From Vicugna pacos (Eukaryota; Chordata; Mammalia; Artiodactyla; Camelidae): a stretch of 64,000 nucleotides of DNA. The position numbers were made by a program, and so were the translations under genes. Shown here one piece after another: positions 21,901-31,995 of this stretch. The first letter of the stretch is position 1. Each line of letters begins with the position of its first letter. Below the pieces are notes generated by a model that saw only the letters and a program-made list of their open reading frames with translations, was not told the DNA's origin and made no database searches. Location of the stretch: assembly GCF_048564905.1 (NCBI RefSeq), contig NC_132993.1:74741001-74805000 (forward strand). The letters are read 5' to 3'.

Positions 21901-24900
21901 GTGAGCTCCGAGAATAGCACTGGCTTCGGGCACAAGTGTGCCCATGGCTCAGGTGTTATCAGAGATCTCTCTTGCCCTGTCTTCTGTCTTTTCTTACCCC
22001 CTGCTTCTTGTGTATTGGTCTTTGTTCCAGCCACAAAGAGGTTTTCTTCACAGGGATGGAAAGAAAGCCACTGGCCTCTTCAAGCCTTCATCCCTGTAGC
22101 TCATGATCCAAAAGGTGGAGTTGCTCTGCGAGGATCAGTTGCCAACCTTTTGGATCCATTGCTGGGCCCAGGCACCCAGGACCACAATTAGCAAGGCCTG
22201 GCTCACGTGCACATCCTCCAGCCGGAAATGGCAGGGATGGATGTGAACACGGTTGACCAGCAATCCCACCAGGGGCTGTGTGGGATGGAGGAGGGGCTGT
22301 GTCTGCCTCATTGGATAGAGGGGTGCCAGGCAGACAAAAACAACAGATGGTGACGAGCTTATGCCTGTATTGGGGGTATTTCTGATGCCGTAGTTTTATA
22401 TTCCTCTGAAACAAACGGTGGTCAGAGTGGGTCAGTAGCTTTCTTGAGTAGTGGGAGTTGGTGTCCCGCTGTCACAGTGCATTCATCCGCTCTAACAGTA
22501 CAGGTTTAAAAAAGAAAGGGCTGTTTTCTGGTACCCACAGATCCTTGGGAAGAACCTGGAATTGCAGAGGGAAAGCTTCTTTTTCTGTCTTTCTGATAAA
22601 GCGGCATGTTTTGGCCTGACAAGAGTCATTTTCAGCTTATTTTTCTTGTAAGAATTGAAGAGGTTAAAGCCTTTTTCAATGTTGAGACAAAGGCAGCTAG
22701 GAACATAGTGCTGCAGTTGATTGTGAGAAATCCCCAAATTATGTTTCCTTTGAGAATCTGGGCAGCATTTCCAAGCTGTGTGGAACTTTAATTCCTCCAG
22801 ATTTAATAAGTATTCCTCCGGACGCCCCCAACTGAAAAACGGCTCTCTTTGGGGGTAGAGTCCGTGGAGGTACTATGTTCAGTTCTCCCCTCTTGGAGAT
22901 TCCCAGCACAGGAACACAGGAATGTGTCCCAGTAAAGAGACATGCTTGATCTTGTTATACCCAGAGTTTCTCAGACTTGCTTAACCATGAAACCTCCCTT
23001 TTTTTAATGGAGCATCTGTTAACATCTTGAGTGGTTAGTATTCCAAAGTATACATTTTAGCTAAACACTAGTGTCCTAAACTTTAATGCATTTTATATTG
23101 TCCTGTGATAGAGAAGTTATGTAACTTATTTCAGGGTAAAATAATTTTGTTTGTACATTGCTTGAGATCATTGCAGTAGCTCTGCAAATCTTCATTGTAT
23201 ATCTCCGTGCTGTGGTTTAAATATACAGAGCTTGATTTTCTTTACCTGTAAAATTATGAATGGTAAGCTTTTTTTAAAAAATAGGAATTATAGATTTTGT
23301 ATGGGAACACTATTTCCAAGAGTCATTAATTTTTATTTGTATTTGTTGATGTGAAGAATATCCTGAAGGGGGCCGCATACTGAAGTCGTGGTCCTGTGTC
23401 TTTCCCGTTAGGTCGTTATTCGTGAACTGGGTGGTATTCCAGTCGTTGGAAGCAAAATCAACAGTCCCAACCAGAGTATCAAAGAGAAAGCTTTAAATGC
23501 ACTGAATAACCTGAGTGTGAATGTTGAAAATCAAATCAAGATAAAGGTAAGTTATCTGAAATCACAAATGTGTAAGGTTTTCTGTAAATGAAAGTAACAA
23601 GGAAAATAATGAAACTGTAGCAGACCATCCTTTATAAATTTGTAGCCAAGAATTACCTGTATTTTTTCTAGCTTTATTGAGATATAATTGACTTAGAATA
23701 TTGTGTAAGTTTAAGCTATACAACATGATGATTTGCTACACATACATATATATAGCAAAATGATTACCACTCTAGCATCAGCTAACACCTCCATCACCTC
23801 ATCTAATTATGTGTGTGTGGTGAAAACATTTGAGAGCTACTCTTAGCAACTTGCAAGTATACAGTATAGCACTGTTAAGTGCTGTCACACTGCTGTACCT
23901 TAGACCCCAGAACTTAACTTCTCTTATCACATTAAGCTTGTACTCTTGGACCAGAATCTCCCTATTTCCTTCACCCTATCGTTCTACGCTCTGTGTCTAC
24001 GAGTTCGACTTTTTTAGATTCCACCTATAAGTGAGATTGTTCAGTATTTGCCTTCTCTGTCTGACTTGTTTCACTTAGCATAATTCCCTCAAGGTCCAGC
24101 CATTTTTCACAAATGGCAGGACTTTCTTCTTTTTTATAAATAAGTAATATTCCGTTATGTAGATAGACCATATTTTCTTTATTCATTTGCCATTGATTGA
24201 CACTTACTTCTATGTCTTGACTATTGTGACTAATGCTGCAGTGAACACAGGGGTACAGATACCTCTTCCAGAGAGTGATTTTGTTTCCTTTGGATATATG
24301 CCCAGAGTGGGAGCACTGGCTCATATGGTAGTTCTGTTTTTAATTTTTTGAAGAATATCTGTTCTGTTTTCTGCAGTGGCTGTAACCACTGTCAGTACAC
24401 AGGGATTCCTTTTTCTCCACATCCTCACCAACACTTGTTACCTCTTGTCTCTTTGATAATAACCCTTCTAATAGTTTGTGAGGTTTGTGTGTGAGGTGGT
24501 AACTCACTGTGCTTTTGATTTGCATTTCTGTAATGATTAGTGATATTCAGCATCTTTTCATGAACCTGGTGACCATTTGTTTGTCTTTGGAAAAATGTCT
24601 GTTCAGTTCCTTTGCTCTTTTTTTATGAAGAATGAGGCAGAGGAGGGAGGGACCTGAACCAGCCGATGAGAGGTGCAGTGGACTTTTGAATTTGGGGTTC
24701 AGTTTAATCCATGAGGTAAAGGAACCAGGGCAGAATCAGATAACATCAGCAGAAAGACACAGTAAGTTAGGAAATGACGTTAATTAAAAATTTATTGAGC
24801 TCCTGCTCTCTGTTAGAGAGTTTAGAAATGAACATGATTAACTCTTGTTTGAGGAAAGCCAGAAGGAGGGACAAGGCAAGTCCACAAATAGTTGTAATTC

Positions 24901-27900
24901 AAGGCAGAACATGATGAAGTACTTTAAGGAAAAATGTAAGTAAAATACTGTTGAATACACAGAAATGAGGCATCTTATTCACAAGTTTCTGTAAAAGGTA
25001 GCTCTTAAGAATCTCGCTCATCAGAACTTGTAAAGTTTCTCCCAGCAGAGTTGAGGAACGAGGGAATCCAAGAGAAAGGACCAAGGTGAGGTGGGCACAG
25101 CTCCAGGAGTAACGGAGCTGGGCCGTTTGGTCATCTTGTCGCTAGAACTGAAGAGATTCAGGGGTAATAAGGATGTGCATGCTCAGCACATTTTAGGAAA
25201 TGCTTTGAAAGACATTAGCATCCTATGAAAATAGATGATTTGTAAAGGGCTAAGGAAATGCCATTTTTTGAAGGATGGATAGCTAATAAAACTATGACCC
25301 AGGAGAGCCAGACTGATTTGTAAATACTACTTAGATCTTGAAACCAGATTAAAAATTCTAATCTCTTTGCTTCACTGCTTTTACTTTAGTTTCGATGGTA
25401 ACATGGATACATTTGGATAGTTTCAAGTCAGTACTGGCTCATGGGAAAATTGGTAATTTCTTAGAATTTCGTATTAGGAAATTTTTCTTACCAGTTAGAA
25501 GTTTTGGTGGAATTCAGACTTAGGTGAATACCAATTATTTTTAAGACGTAATGTTTCCAAGCTGGAAAGGCCAGACAGAAAACAGAGTTTCAGAAAACTT
25601 TCCATTACCCTGGGTTTACCTTAGATCTGTCCTGTGTGACATGGGTGCACCACTGGCACTGGGTTACTTTTCGTCAGCAGTGGTTTACGGTATCAGGAAG
25701 GAGTAGTTCATGTACATACACCTCGGTAAGTCAGAACCCTGGGCCCGGTAGTCTGGCCTCTGCTTGCTTCTGAAAGAAAGAACTCTAAAGAAAAGTTGTA
25801 TTTTACTTTGTCCTCCCCGCTCCCCTTTCTTTTCTTCTAACATGATGTAGCCCCTAGACCCTACTGTTCAGGGACTTGATGGTGCAGAACAGCCCCACAC
25901 ATTTTCCTCCTGGCCCTGGTGTGCCCAGACACAGACAGGCAGACTGAGTTGAGAGCCTCCCAACAAGTGAGAGCCCCCACTGGGGTTAAGATCCTGGTCT
26001 GTGGGGTTAGACATTGCTCCACTGACTGATAAAGGTGAGCAGGGGATCCAGGCTCCTCAAAGACTTTAAAGTCTTCATCTGTAAAATGGCCCTAATAACG
26101 CTCCCTCGTTAGCGATGTCCTGGGGATGACGGGGGGATCTCTATAAAAGGCCCAGCACGGCGCCTGCTGTGAACAAGGGCAGCTTTAAAAGGAGGTCGCC
26201 CACGGTTGAGGGCTGGATAGAAATGCCATCTTTCTCAAGAAGACAGTCTCATCCTGAATAATCGCCCTGCTCCACTGTGCATAAAAGCTACTGTTCAGTA
26301 GCTTCTAAGATGCTCCCTTTTCCCCCACCTTCAGGTGTACGTGAATCAAGTCTGCGAGGATGTGTTGTCTGGCCCCCTGAACTCCGCGGTGCAGCTGGCC
26401 GGACTGAGGCTGTTAACAAACATGACAGTTACCAACGACCACCAGCACATGCTTCGCAGTTACATTACAGACCTGTTCCACGTGTTGCTCACAGGAAATG
26501 GAAGCACCAAGGTATGAAGGAAGCTGTCATTACTTAAAGTACAAAGAGCTATTGCATCCAGCTTACTAAGATTGGAATTGAATTTTTAAGTCACCTATAT
26601 CCTAGTTGATGTCCCTCAGAAAGAGAAAGTAAAAAGTTTAAGGGAAACCCTTACATGGGCCTCAGAAAATATATTATTTTTATCCCGTAGTACTGAATTT
26701 CAAAATTAATGTGTGAAAATAATCTCTTATTTTAGTTATCAATAGATTGGTATTCATTTGTGTTTCTGAAAATCAGTTTACTTTTTATTGAAATGAATTA
26801 GCTAGCTCCCCCTCAACCAGATACAGGGCCATCCTGATTGAAAGGAATCTCTGAGTGACGTGCTGGGTAATCACATTTTTTGCTTACTTCAGGGTTAACA
26901 AACATTTTGTTTGATTCAGCCATTATTTGTTGAAAAATCATTCTAAACCTTACGCTTCTAAGCTTTAGTCGTGGACGTCTCTGCACTCCACTTTGACCTG
27001 TTACGCAGATTGAGCTGGGTTAACTGGGACACCCTGTGGAAATCACCTGAGCAAACCCCTCAGACAGGTGTGCATTCTTATCCAGCGCCATTTGTCAGGA
27101 AGCAGCCTGGAAACAGAAGGGGCCTACCTGGAGGTTCCGATCAGTTGAGTTGCTTAGTCATCCACGTTTTGCTGCATTGGTCTGTGCTCTCTGGCACCGT
27201 GGAGAGAAAAATGCACGAGCATTTTAGAAGGCCCGGGTGTGAAGCCAGACTCTGGATAGTCCCCTTCACTGAAGTTACTTCTGAGGTTATCAAACTGTGA
27301 TTACAGGAGAGCCTCACTTTTAGACCTTTTCAAATGTGTTGAGATGTTTTCATATGGGCTGTGTGCATTTCCAGTGGCCACATTTATTTGGATCTAGTCC
27401 AAGATGTACCTAGAGGCATTCAGAATTAAATGGAATCATCATATTAGCAATATTTTAGCAATATTACCCCATCCGTAGGCAATTTCCCAAATGCATGCAC
27501 CCACCAACACCCCTCTCCACTGCAGCAAGGGAACTTCCAGCCCCTGAGCCTCTGGGGAGACTCCGTTCCCCCCACCCCGTGGCCTTGCAGCTGTAGAAGA
27601 GAATCTCTCCTCTGCTTCTCTTGTAGCTGCCTTGCCCCAAACCTCCCGAGGACACTGAGTTCAAAGCCAGGCCATTTTGGCCTGGGAGCTGTATAGATCT
27701 GTCCCAGACATGGTGTGTGTTTTAATACATTTTATGACTTTTTAAAAGGTGACTCACACCACAATAGTATGTTCTATTTTTATTTTGTTTTTCCATTACA
27801 TTGCCTAGTATGGTATTTCTGGGACAGAAAATTTGCTTTTTTGGTCTTTCTGTGAACCTAACCACCGATTGTTTCTCCATTAAAAAATGAGTTTAAAGTT

Positions 27901-30900
27901 CCAGCTTGCAAGTGAACTCTTGGGAAAATGTACCTGTTTTAGATATTTTCTTAGTAAATAAGCAAGATGAATTTTTAAAAGCTTTATTTTTAATAAGTGA
28001 TATCACTGTACTCTAATAACCTTTTGGGTTTAATACTGATTTTTAACTAAATGCAGATAATGGAAGATGAAAGTGAATAAACCTTGAATTTGCTGCATCT
28101 GCCATGAAGACAAAGAAAACTAATGGTGGTTGGGGGAGGGCATAGCTCAGCGGCAGAGTGCTAGCCTAGCGTGCATGAGGTCCTGGGTTCAATCCCCAGC
28201 ACCTCCATTAAAAAATAAGTAAGAAAACCTAATTACCTCCCCCAAAAAACAAACAAAAATTTAAAAAAAAACTAATGGCTTAAAAGAAATGTTCTGGAGT
28301 TACCACAAGATGGCGCATGTGACAGGAGAAAACAGGACTGAATGCCCTGTTGAAAACAAAATACATGTATGTAGCTTTTTAATCTGTAGTTGTATCTGTG
28401 TTTTTTTCCTCACTTCTGTGGAGCACAGCAGCATGGAGTTTTAGTTCAGGCTACTAACTAGCTATACTGCTCTTACTGCTCCCTGTTGTCAACCTGTCCT
28501 CATTGATGACTAGTGAGCCTTTTTAGATTTTGTTGACTTCATCCAGGCTTTTTCATAGGTTCAGGACCATTCTGTTTCATAACTCTCATCCTTGTTTTCC
28601 TAACTGAAACTTCATTGACGTTGGAGTGTTTCTTCTTCCTGACACTTAATCTCCTTACTCCTCGTCAGGCTGGACCAGGTCTGACAGTGACCACCAGGGG
28701 GCGCACTAAAGAAGGATCAGAAGTCGTCCTCACTCTTTTACCTTAAGAGGCTGTAATTTATAAAACATGTGCTTACATAACATGGTCCACGCGTGGACAA
28801 GAAACTGTTACCGATGGTTTCTGCTGGGGAGTGGGACAGGCAGACAGGATGGTGGCTTTTGTTACTTTGTTCTCTTCTGCACTGTTTGAAATTTATCATG
28901 ACCGTGTATTTATAAATATTTTAAAAATAATTGAAACAGTAAAGTTAAGCAAATTCTCACATATTCCTCTTTAATTAACAAGTTAGTATGTACAGCCTGA
29001 TCAAAGGAATGTGTGAGTATATAGGATCTGTGCATTAAGGACCAGAGAGAAAATGCCAAACTTTATAGTTACTGTTTCTGGTCGGGAAATGTGGGTGAAT
29101 TTCCTTTTCCTTTGTGCTTTTCTGTACTTAAAAAAAGAAATGTTCTGCCGTAAACACATGCCTTGGTCACCTAAAAAGGGCTTATGGAATGACATCTGTT
29201 CCTCCCCAGGTCTAGTGGAGCACAGTGGTCACTTTTCCTGACTTGAGTATCCTTTCCTTGCTTCTAACTTTCCGTCATTTCAAGTATCTTGTAGAAAGTA
29301 TAGTTTTACATGACCTCTGTTTTTAAAGGAAGAATTCTATTTGAATGTTTTTGTTACTGACTTTTCAGTTACAAGTGGTAAGAATGCTGATATTTTAGCT
29401 AGTCAGCTCAAAGTTAATATTTGTTTGCTGATTATTATCTTACTATTTAAATGATTATAAAATATTACACATTAAAAAAGCTCCAAGAATCATAGTAACC
29501 TACTAAAAGGGGCCATATTGTTAGTCTTCATAACCAAACTATCTCTGAATTTTCATACTTTAAGTAGAAGTAGACAGAGCTTTGAGAGATTTCTTTTTTA
29601 TTCCAAAGATCGTACTTTTACTTAACAGTAATCATAGTAAAGATCGTTTATGTTACATGTTAGACTTACCCTGTGTTGGGTATGTATGTGGGTGGGGGGT
29701 GGCTAGTGAAGACATTCACTGTTTTCTCCCTATGTCCCTAAAGTGTAATTGGGAAACTAAGGATTTTAAGTAAGATGAATGGAGGTTTCATGAGTGGAGA
29801 GAATTTGAGTCAGATCTTGAAGAATAGGCAGGTTTTAAAATGTGGACATAGTTGGTGGGGGGCGGTTGGGGGAACAGCATGCCAGGGAGAGAAAATCCAT
29901 GCTTGCTGATCTGAAATAAACCCGTATTCTTATTTCAGGTTCAAGTTTTGAAACTGCTTTTGAATTTGTCTGAAAATCCAGCCATGACAGATGGACTACT
30001 TGGTGCCCAAGTAAATAGCCTACATACTTGTTTTATAAAAATACAAATACATAGATTTGGACAGATCAGGTAGGAAAAGATTTATCCCAAAATATTAACA
30101 GGGATTATCTCGGGGGGTTTTTTTGGTTCATTTTGCCTATATGAGTTTCCTAAAGTTTCTGTGATGAATATAGTTCACATTTCAAAATCATTTTTAAAAG
30201 TTCTCCTTAGCAATAGTAAATTATGTTTCTGACTTTATCCAATTTGGGGTACTTGGGTCATCACATCTTTTGTACTCGACCTGTTTATGTTCAGTGCACC
30301 TGAGCATCCCCTGAAACAGTAGCATTTATGGAGTCCCCGCTGTGTGCCTGAGGCTGGGCTGAGTGGCAGCATACGCCAGTGAGGACGGCACGACGGTGCT
30401 TGTCCTCATGGAGCTTACAGTCTAGGGAGAAGAGACAAACACACGTGAGAAGTGAGCAAGAGAATGAAAAGCTGTGCTAAGTGTTCTGAAGGAAGCACAG
30501 GTATTGCGGTGGTAGAATGGACCTCGGCTCCCGTAGCACAGGGGCCCTGTCGTCTTCACCTGCTCAGCCCCGTGCCCCGCACTGTAAGTACAGCTAATGT
30601 CTGCTGAATCAGTGAGTGTCTATGATGACTGTGCGATGGATCTTAAAAAGGAAACGGGTATTTGTCCAAATGACTACGTTCTAGGATTCCAAGGAAATTG
30701 TATTTTTGAGCCAAAACACAAAACCTCTTTTTCCCGATTTTACACATTTATATTACGCAGTTTTAGGGATAATTTTCTGACAAGATTTTTTTTTAATGTA
30801 TTCAGTGCAGTTTTAAAATGTGAAAATATACATGGAAAATGTTTTCGTATATTTTTAACACTCACTGTTTCCTGTTTCAGGTGGATTCATCATTCCTTTC

Positions 30901-31132
30901 GCTCTATGATGGCCATGTAGCAAAGGAGATTCTTCTTCGAGTTCTCACGCTATTTCAGAATATAAATAACTGTCTCAAAAAGGAAGGCTGTTTAGTTATT
31001 GGCCCTACTTTCACTAAAGGTTCACTGTTTTACCTGCTATATGGAGAAGAATGTGCCCAGAAAATGAGAGCTTTAGTTTATCACCAGGATGCGGACGTGA
31101 AGGAAAAGGTAACAATGCTACCAAAATTCTAA
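4868..31132 (+). CDS. ARMC10: ARMC10, armadillo repeat-containing protein 10 (complete, spliced)
   Basis: Six exons (4868-5006, 21094-21242, 23412-23546, 26335-26511, 29939-30010, 30881-31132) join in phase at GT-AG sites to give 307 residues, close to the short human and mouse forms. Residues 7-26 ([20 protein letters not shown]) form an N-terminal membrane anchor followed by a very basic stretch ([13 protein letters not shown]), typical of Armcx/Armc10 proteins on the outer mitochondrial membrane and ER. The rest is an armadillo-like helical domain ([35 protein letters not shown]). Ser45, reported as an AMPK site linked to mitochondrial fission, is present with Leu at -5 and Arg at -4. The family affects mitochondrial transport and dynamics. 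The start has a good context (cggcagcATGG). The C terminus, KVTMLPKF, is one residue shorter than the human ending I recall. Transcription probably starts in the shared CpG island. Confidence 0.95.
5454..5519 (+). CDS. ARMC10: Candidate alternative exon of ARMC10
   Basis: In the phase of exon 1, this 66-bp stretch reads [21 protein letters not shown], which aligns with the extra segment of the long human isoform (ALEEGTSEGQLCGRSARPQTGG). It has an AG acceptor at 5452-5453 and a donor-like GAG|gtac at 5519/5520. Both flanks are phase 1, so inclusion would keep the frame and insert 22 residues. The resemblance continues for a few codons past this donor (TLKSPW against human TWESQW), so the human donor lies further right. 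At the equivalent place here I see no GT. The polypyrimidine tract is poor. Either a shortened live exon or a decaying relic. Confidence 0.45.
6661..9752 (-). mobile_element. Old L1, 3' portion (3'UTR and ORF2 C-terminal half), antisense
   Basis: Runs antisense from the 3' end (6661) through the ORF2 C-terminal half. Antisense ORF2 phrases are clear ('ggctgaataccattccagtg', 'gaagtggaattgctagatca', 'ccatctggtcctcatgggtt'). A fragment at 9250-9483 (minus) still reads [18 protein letters not shown] and [21 protein letters not shown], but there are many stops overall. The same element resumes at 14109, so the 9755-14108 block is a later insertion. Confidence 0.85.
9911..9973. repeat. (TG)n/(TA)n microsatellite
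   Basis: A TG run of more than 30 bp with one 'ctgc' interruption, flanked by TA repeats, inside the 3'UTR of the younger L1. It probably grew from the A/T-rich 3' end of that element. Confidence 0.85.
12640..12798 (-). mobile_element. Camelid tRNA-derived SINE (Vic type), antisense
   Basis: The minus strand reads 'ggggagggtatagctcaagt' with the B box 'gggttcaatccccagtacc' after it, then an A-rich tail. A 14-bp target duplication with one mismatch (gatctatttcttct at 12626-12639, gatctgtttcttct at 12799-12812) flanks it inside the younger L1. It therefore inserted after that L1. Confidence 0.92.
13470..13601 (-). mobile_element. Very short L1 3'-tail insertion (132 bp), antisense
   Basis: Only the last part of an L1 3'UTR is present (minus strand: 'gaatcactatgctgtacgcc', then an A-rich tail). 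It is flanked by a perfect 11-bp duplication taatttctttc (13459-13469 and 13602-13612), which proves retrotransposition as a unit of this size into the younger L1. Confidence 0.85.
14109..14920 (-). mobile_element. Old L1 resumed: ORF2 N-terminal (endonuclease) region, antisense
   Basis: Continues the element interrupted at 9752 ('agtttcttaatgcaggcatt'). Endonuclease-region phrases in antisense follow ('ccctactattactgtcttg', 'gtgagcctcttataggcagc'). It stops at 14920 where an LTR has inserted. Confidence 0.8.
14921..15813 (+). mobile_element. Old solo ERV-type LTR inside the old L1
   Basis: The L1 sequence breaks at 'catatagtt' and resumes at 'gttgggtgc', with a short agtt repeat at both edges. 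The insert has LTR features: a 'cctctataaaaacc' box near 15370 and downstream R/U5-like sequence, and it resembles a mammal-wide ERV LTR whose exact family I cannot name. It is an old, degraded fossil with no internal genes. A 131-bp L1 tail sits near its left end. Confidence 0.6.
14959..15089 (+). mobile_element. Very short L1 3'-tail insertion (131 bp) in the LTR
   Basis: Contains the L1 tail signature 'tggatcactatattgtacac' and ends in an A run. A 15-bp near-perfect duplication (aagaaatatgtattt at 14944-14958, aagaaatatatattt at 15090-15104) flanks it, showing insertion into the LTR. Confidence 0.8.
15814..17545 (-). mobile_element. Old L1 resumed: ORF2 start, ORF1 and 5'UTR, antisense
   Basis: Antisense order is ORF2 start ('tttagtccatttacagttaa'), the inter-ORF spacer ('aagttgataacaacg'), ORF1 (16370-17150, e.g. 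antisense of [17 protein letters not shown] at 16633-16830) and a 5'UTR ending near 'tatgtcaccatcttgaac'. With the pieces at 6661 and 14109 this makes an almost full-length old L1, broken by many mutations and three insertion events. Confidence 0.8.
17550..18375 (+). mobile_element. Old L1 ORF2 fragment (sense) split by an L1 3'-tail copy
   Basis: 17580-17895 and 18143-18375 resemble successive sense-strand parts of old L1 ORF2 ('aaaacctgacagggagagca', 'aaaagcacatactacattta'). Between them, 17899-18140 is an L1 3' end ('tagcacagggaactatattc', 'tgctgtacacctgaaactaa'). All are non-coding remnants. Confidence 0.65.
18420..18545 (-). repeat. MIR SINE, antisense
   Basis: The antisense MIR core 'gatggagaaactgaggcttg' followed by 'gagaggttaag' is clear. 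A young L1 later inserted at its left-strand end (18549/18550). Confidence 0.85.
18550..19004 (-). mobile_element. Young 5'-truncated L1 (455 bp), antisense
   Basis: Begins with the T-rich reverse of a poly(A) tail, then the antisense L1 3' end ('agtgttgtgtcaaattccag') into the last part of ORF2 ('tttatggctgagtagt'). It is flanked by a perfect 17-bp target duplication agccttggcttactttt (18533-18549 and 19005-19021). The perfect duplication and low divergence from the copy at 57.8-58.2 kb suggest a fairly recent insertion. Confidence 0.93.
20056..20254 (-). mobile_element. Camelid tRNA-derived SINE, antisense
   Basis: The minus strand shows 'ggagggtacagttcaagtgg', the B box region 'gggttcaaagcccagtacc' and a long A-rich, partly duplicated 3' body. 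It is flanked by a perfect 12-bp duplication tagtttcatttt (20044-20055 and 20255-20266). Confidence 0.92.
20590..20708 (+). mobile_element. Very short L1 3'-tail insertion
   Basis: About 115 bp of L1 3' end ('tatgctgtacaccagaaatt', 'gtacttcaatttaaaaaaaa') ending in an A run. It carries no ORF2 sequence. The target duplication is not clear. Confidence 0.7.
20860..21035 (+). repeat. MIR SINE
   Basis: The sense MIR core is visible in diverged form: 'agcctcagtattccacctgt', 'gataaggcatataaagtgct'. It lies just upstream of the ARMC10 exon at 21094. Confidence 0.7.
21094..21242 (+). CDS. ARMC10: ARMC10 exon, residues 47-96
   Basis: Acceptor tattcttatgcag and donor aggtgagt are both consensus. The 149 bp plus the single base carried from exon 1 give 50 codons, [10 protein letters not shown] to AAFSANQ, which start the armadillo-like domain. 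Residues match mouse and human ARMC10 closely. Confidence 0.95.
21243..23411 (+). other. ARMC10: ARMC10 intron 2, mostly unique sequence
   Basis: Bounded by aggtgagt and tttcccgttag. I see no confident repeat family. 21850-22060 has the feel of an old dispersed repeat but I cannot name it. Short open frames inside show no recognizable domain. Confidence 0.7.
23412..23546 (+). CDS. ARMC10: ARMC10 exon, residues 97-141
   Basis: 135 bp between tttcccgttag and aag|gtaagt encode 45 residues ([10 protein letters not shown] to NQIKIK), including the conserved armadillo helix [15 protein letters not shown]. It is phase 0 on both sides. Confidence 0.95.
23668..24632 (-). mobile_element. Old L1 3' end and ORF2 C-terminal piece, antisense
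   Basis: Starts 'ctagctttattgagatataat' in antisense and passes through the ORF2 C-terminal region ('ttcacttagcataattccct', 'aatgctgcagtgaacacagg'), stopping near 24632. It is similar in age and type to the old L1 in intron 1, 5'-truncated and not coding. Confidence 0.85.
26040..26185 (+). repeat. MIR SINE
   Basis: Sense MIR core 'tcttcatctgtaaaatggcc' followed by 'ctataaaaggcccagcacgg'. It lies 150 bp before the ARMC10 exon at 26335. Confidence 0.85.
26335..26511 (+). CDS. ARMC10: ARMC10 exon, residues 142-200
   Basis: 177 bp between a strong pyrimidine-rich acceptor (tcccccaccttcag) and aag|gtatga encode 59 residues ([10 protein letters not shown] to TGNGSTK). It carries the helix pair [18 protein letters not shown]. 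It is phase 0 on both sides. Confidence 0.95.
28127..28267 (+). mobile_element. Camelid tRNA-derived SINE (Vic type)
   Basis: Clear A box 'catagctcagcggcagagtg' and B box 'gggttcaatccccagcacc', then an A-rich body. It is flanked by an 11-bp perfect duplication aaaactaatgg (28116-28126 and 28268-28278). Confidence 0.95.
28303..28316 (+). promoter_or_regulatory. CTCF-like motif
   Basis: CCACAAGATGGCGC matches the CTCF core CCASYAGRKGGCRS at all but one position (A where Y is expected). It sits just after a SINE. Confidence 0.4.
28691..28704 (+). promoter_or_regulatory. Strong CTCF consensus motif
   Basis: CCACCAGGGGGCGC is a perfect match to the CTCF core consensus, in unique sequence of ARMC10 intron 4. 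It has the same orientation as the weaker motif 388 bp to its left. Confidence 0.6.
29939..30010 (+). CDS. ARMC10: ARMC10 exon, residues 201-224
   Basis: A 72-bp phase 0 exon encoding 24 residues of armadillo helix ([16 protein letters not shown]). The donor is CAA|gtaaat, weaker than the others because the last exon base is A. Skipping it would keep the frame but remove a helix. Confidence 0.92.
30011..30880 (+). other. ARMC10: ARMC10 intron 5
   Basis: 870 bp. 30300-30500 resembles a widely dispersed ancient mammalian repeat ('cctcatggagcttacagtct') whose family I cannot name. The rest is unique. Confidence 0.6.
30881..31132 (+). CDS. ARMC10: ARMC10 last coding exon, residues 225-307
   Basis: Begins after tttcctgtttcag, encodes [13 protein letters not shown] to KVTMLPKF and ends at TAA (31130-31132). 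It carries the conserved stretch [13 protein letters not shown] and [11 protein letters not shown]. The 3' untranslated region follows. Confidence 0.95.
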   Translation: MDSSFLSLYDGHVAKEILLRVLTLFQNINNCLKKEGCLVIGPTFTKGSLFYLLYGEECAQKMRALVYHQDADVKEKVTMLPKF

Positions 31133-31989
31133 CTGGTTGGTCATATTTTTTTTCCAAAGAGCAATGTAGTGTAGACGTAATTCACATAAACTTCTCATTT
31201 TTCACCTTCTTAGAGCTACTGAATTGAAACAGTAAGTGTCATGTTTTATCTTTAACACAACTACAACTTGCCATGGTCTTTCTGGTTTATTTTGGACCAT
31301 GTTATTGACACCAAATTAACACAAGAGCTTGTTCTAAAACCATTTTTTTTATTTTGCTTTTTGCTGAAACACTTCAGTTATTTCCTCTGCATGGAGTGAC
31401 AGTGACCTTTTTTATGTGTAAGCTACCCTTCACTGTCTGAGGTGGCATTAGCACGTTTCATAACTGCCCTAGGAATGACCTTGTTCTTTCAGCAGAGATG
31501 AGAACCTGTACTCCCAAGCCCACCTGCCAGGTTGCTTTCGGGTCTGTCCTAAATCCGCAGACTCTGTTCTAGTCCATGAAGCCTGTAGACTGTCAGGAAT
31601 ACCTTCCTAGCGCTCGCCCGCCCCTGGTCAGTGTGCTCTGTGTAATGTGCTGGGATCTGTCAGAATCCATCCAAAAGCAGTTGGTTAAATCATCTGTCTA
31701 GTCTTCAAAAGGAAATGTGCTAATGTGGAAAGACATCCATGAAATGTTTGTTTTTTAAAATGTTGAAGAAAAATATGTATAATGTGATCCCATTTATGGA
31801 TTTTTAAACACAATATATGCTTATATATGGACAGAACACTTCTGTCATTCATATAGAAACAATCTGGCATATCTAGACTTACGCCCAAACTCCTGGGAAT
31901 AGGACTGGAGAGTGAGGGAATGACTTTTCTATGTACACTTTCTATTGTTTGAACTTTTTACTCTGAGCATAAATTTTATAATTTTTCTA

Positions 31990-31995
31990 AATAAA
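31990..31995 (+). terminator. ARMC10: Candidate ARMC10 poly(A) signal
   Basis: AATAAA lies 857 bp after the stop codon with an A-rich stretch just beyond. It is a plausible 3' end, but the surrounding 250 bp resemble an old L1-like 3' region, so the signal may simply be repeat-derived. I recall the human transcript ending close to the NAPEPLD 3' end, which would favour a later site. Confidence 0.3.

Larger units (their letters stand above)
23547..26334 (+). other. ARMC10: ARMC10 intron 3
   Basis: Contains a 5'-truncated old L1 (23668-24632), an unnamed ancient dispersed repeat at roughly 24785-25140 ('aaatttattgagctcctgct' type start), unique sequence at 25150-26000, and a MIR at 26040-26185. 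Confidence 0.7.
26512..29938 (+). other. ARMC10: ARMC10 intron 4
   Basis: Mostly unique sequence. It contains one camelid SINE (28127-28267) and two CTCF-like motifs (28303 and 28691). 26520-28110 and 28750-29930 show no repeat family or exon I can support. Confidence 0.7.

Noticed and set aside
28127-28210. tRNA gene (A and B boxes present)
   Set aside because: Six dispersed copies with A-rich 3' bodies and target duplications show these are tRNA-derived SINEs. The cloverleaf is not preserved.
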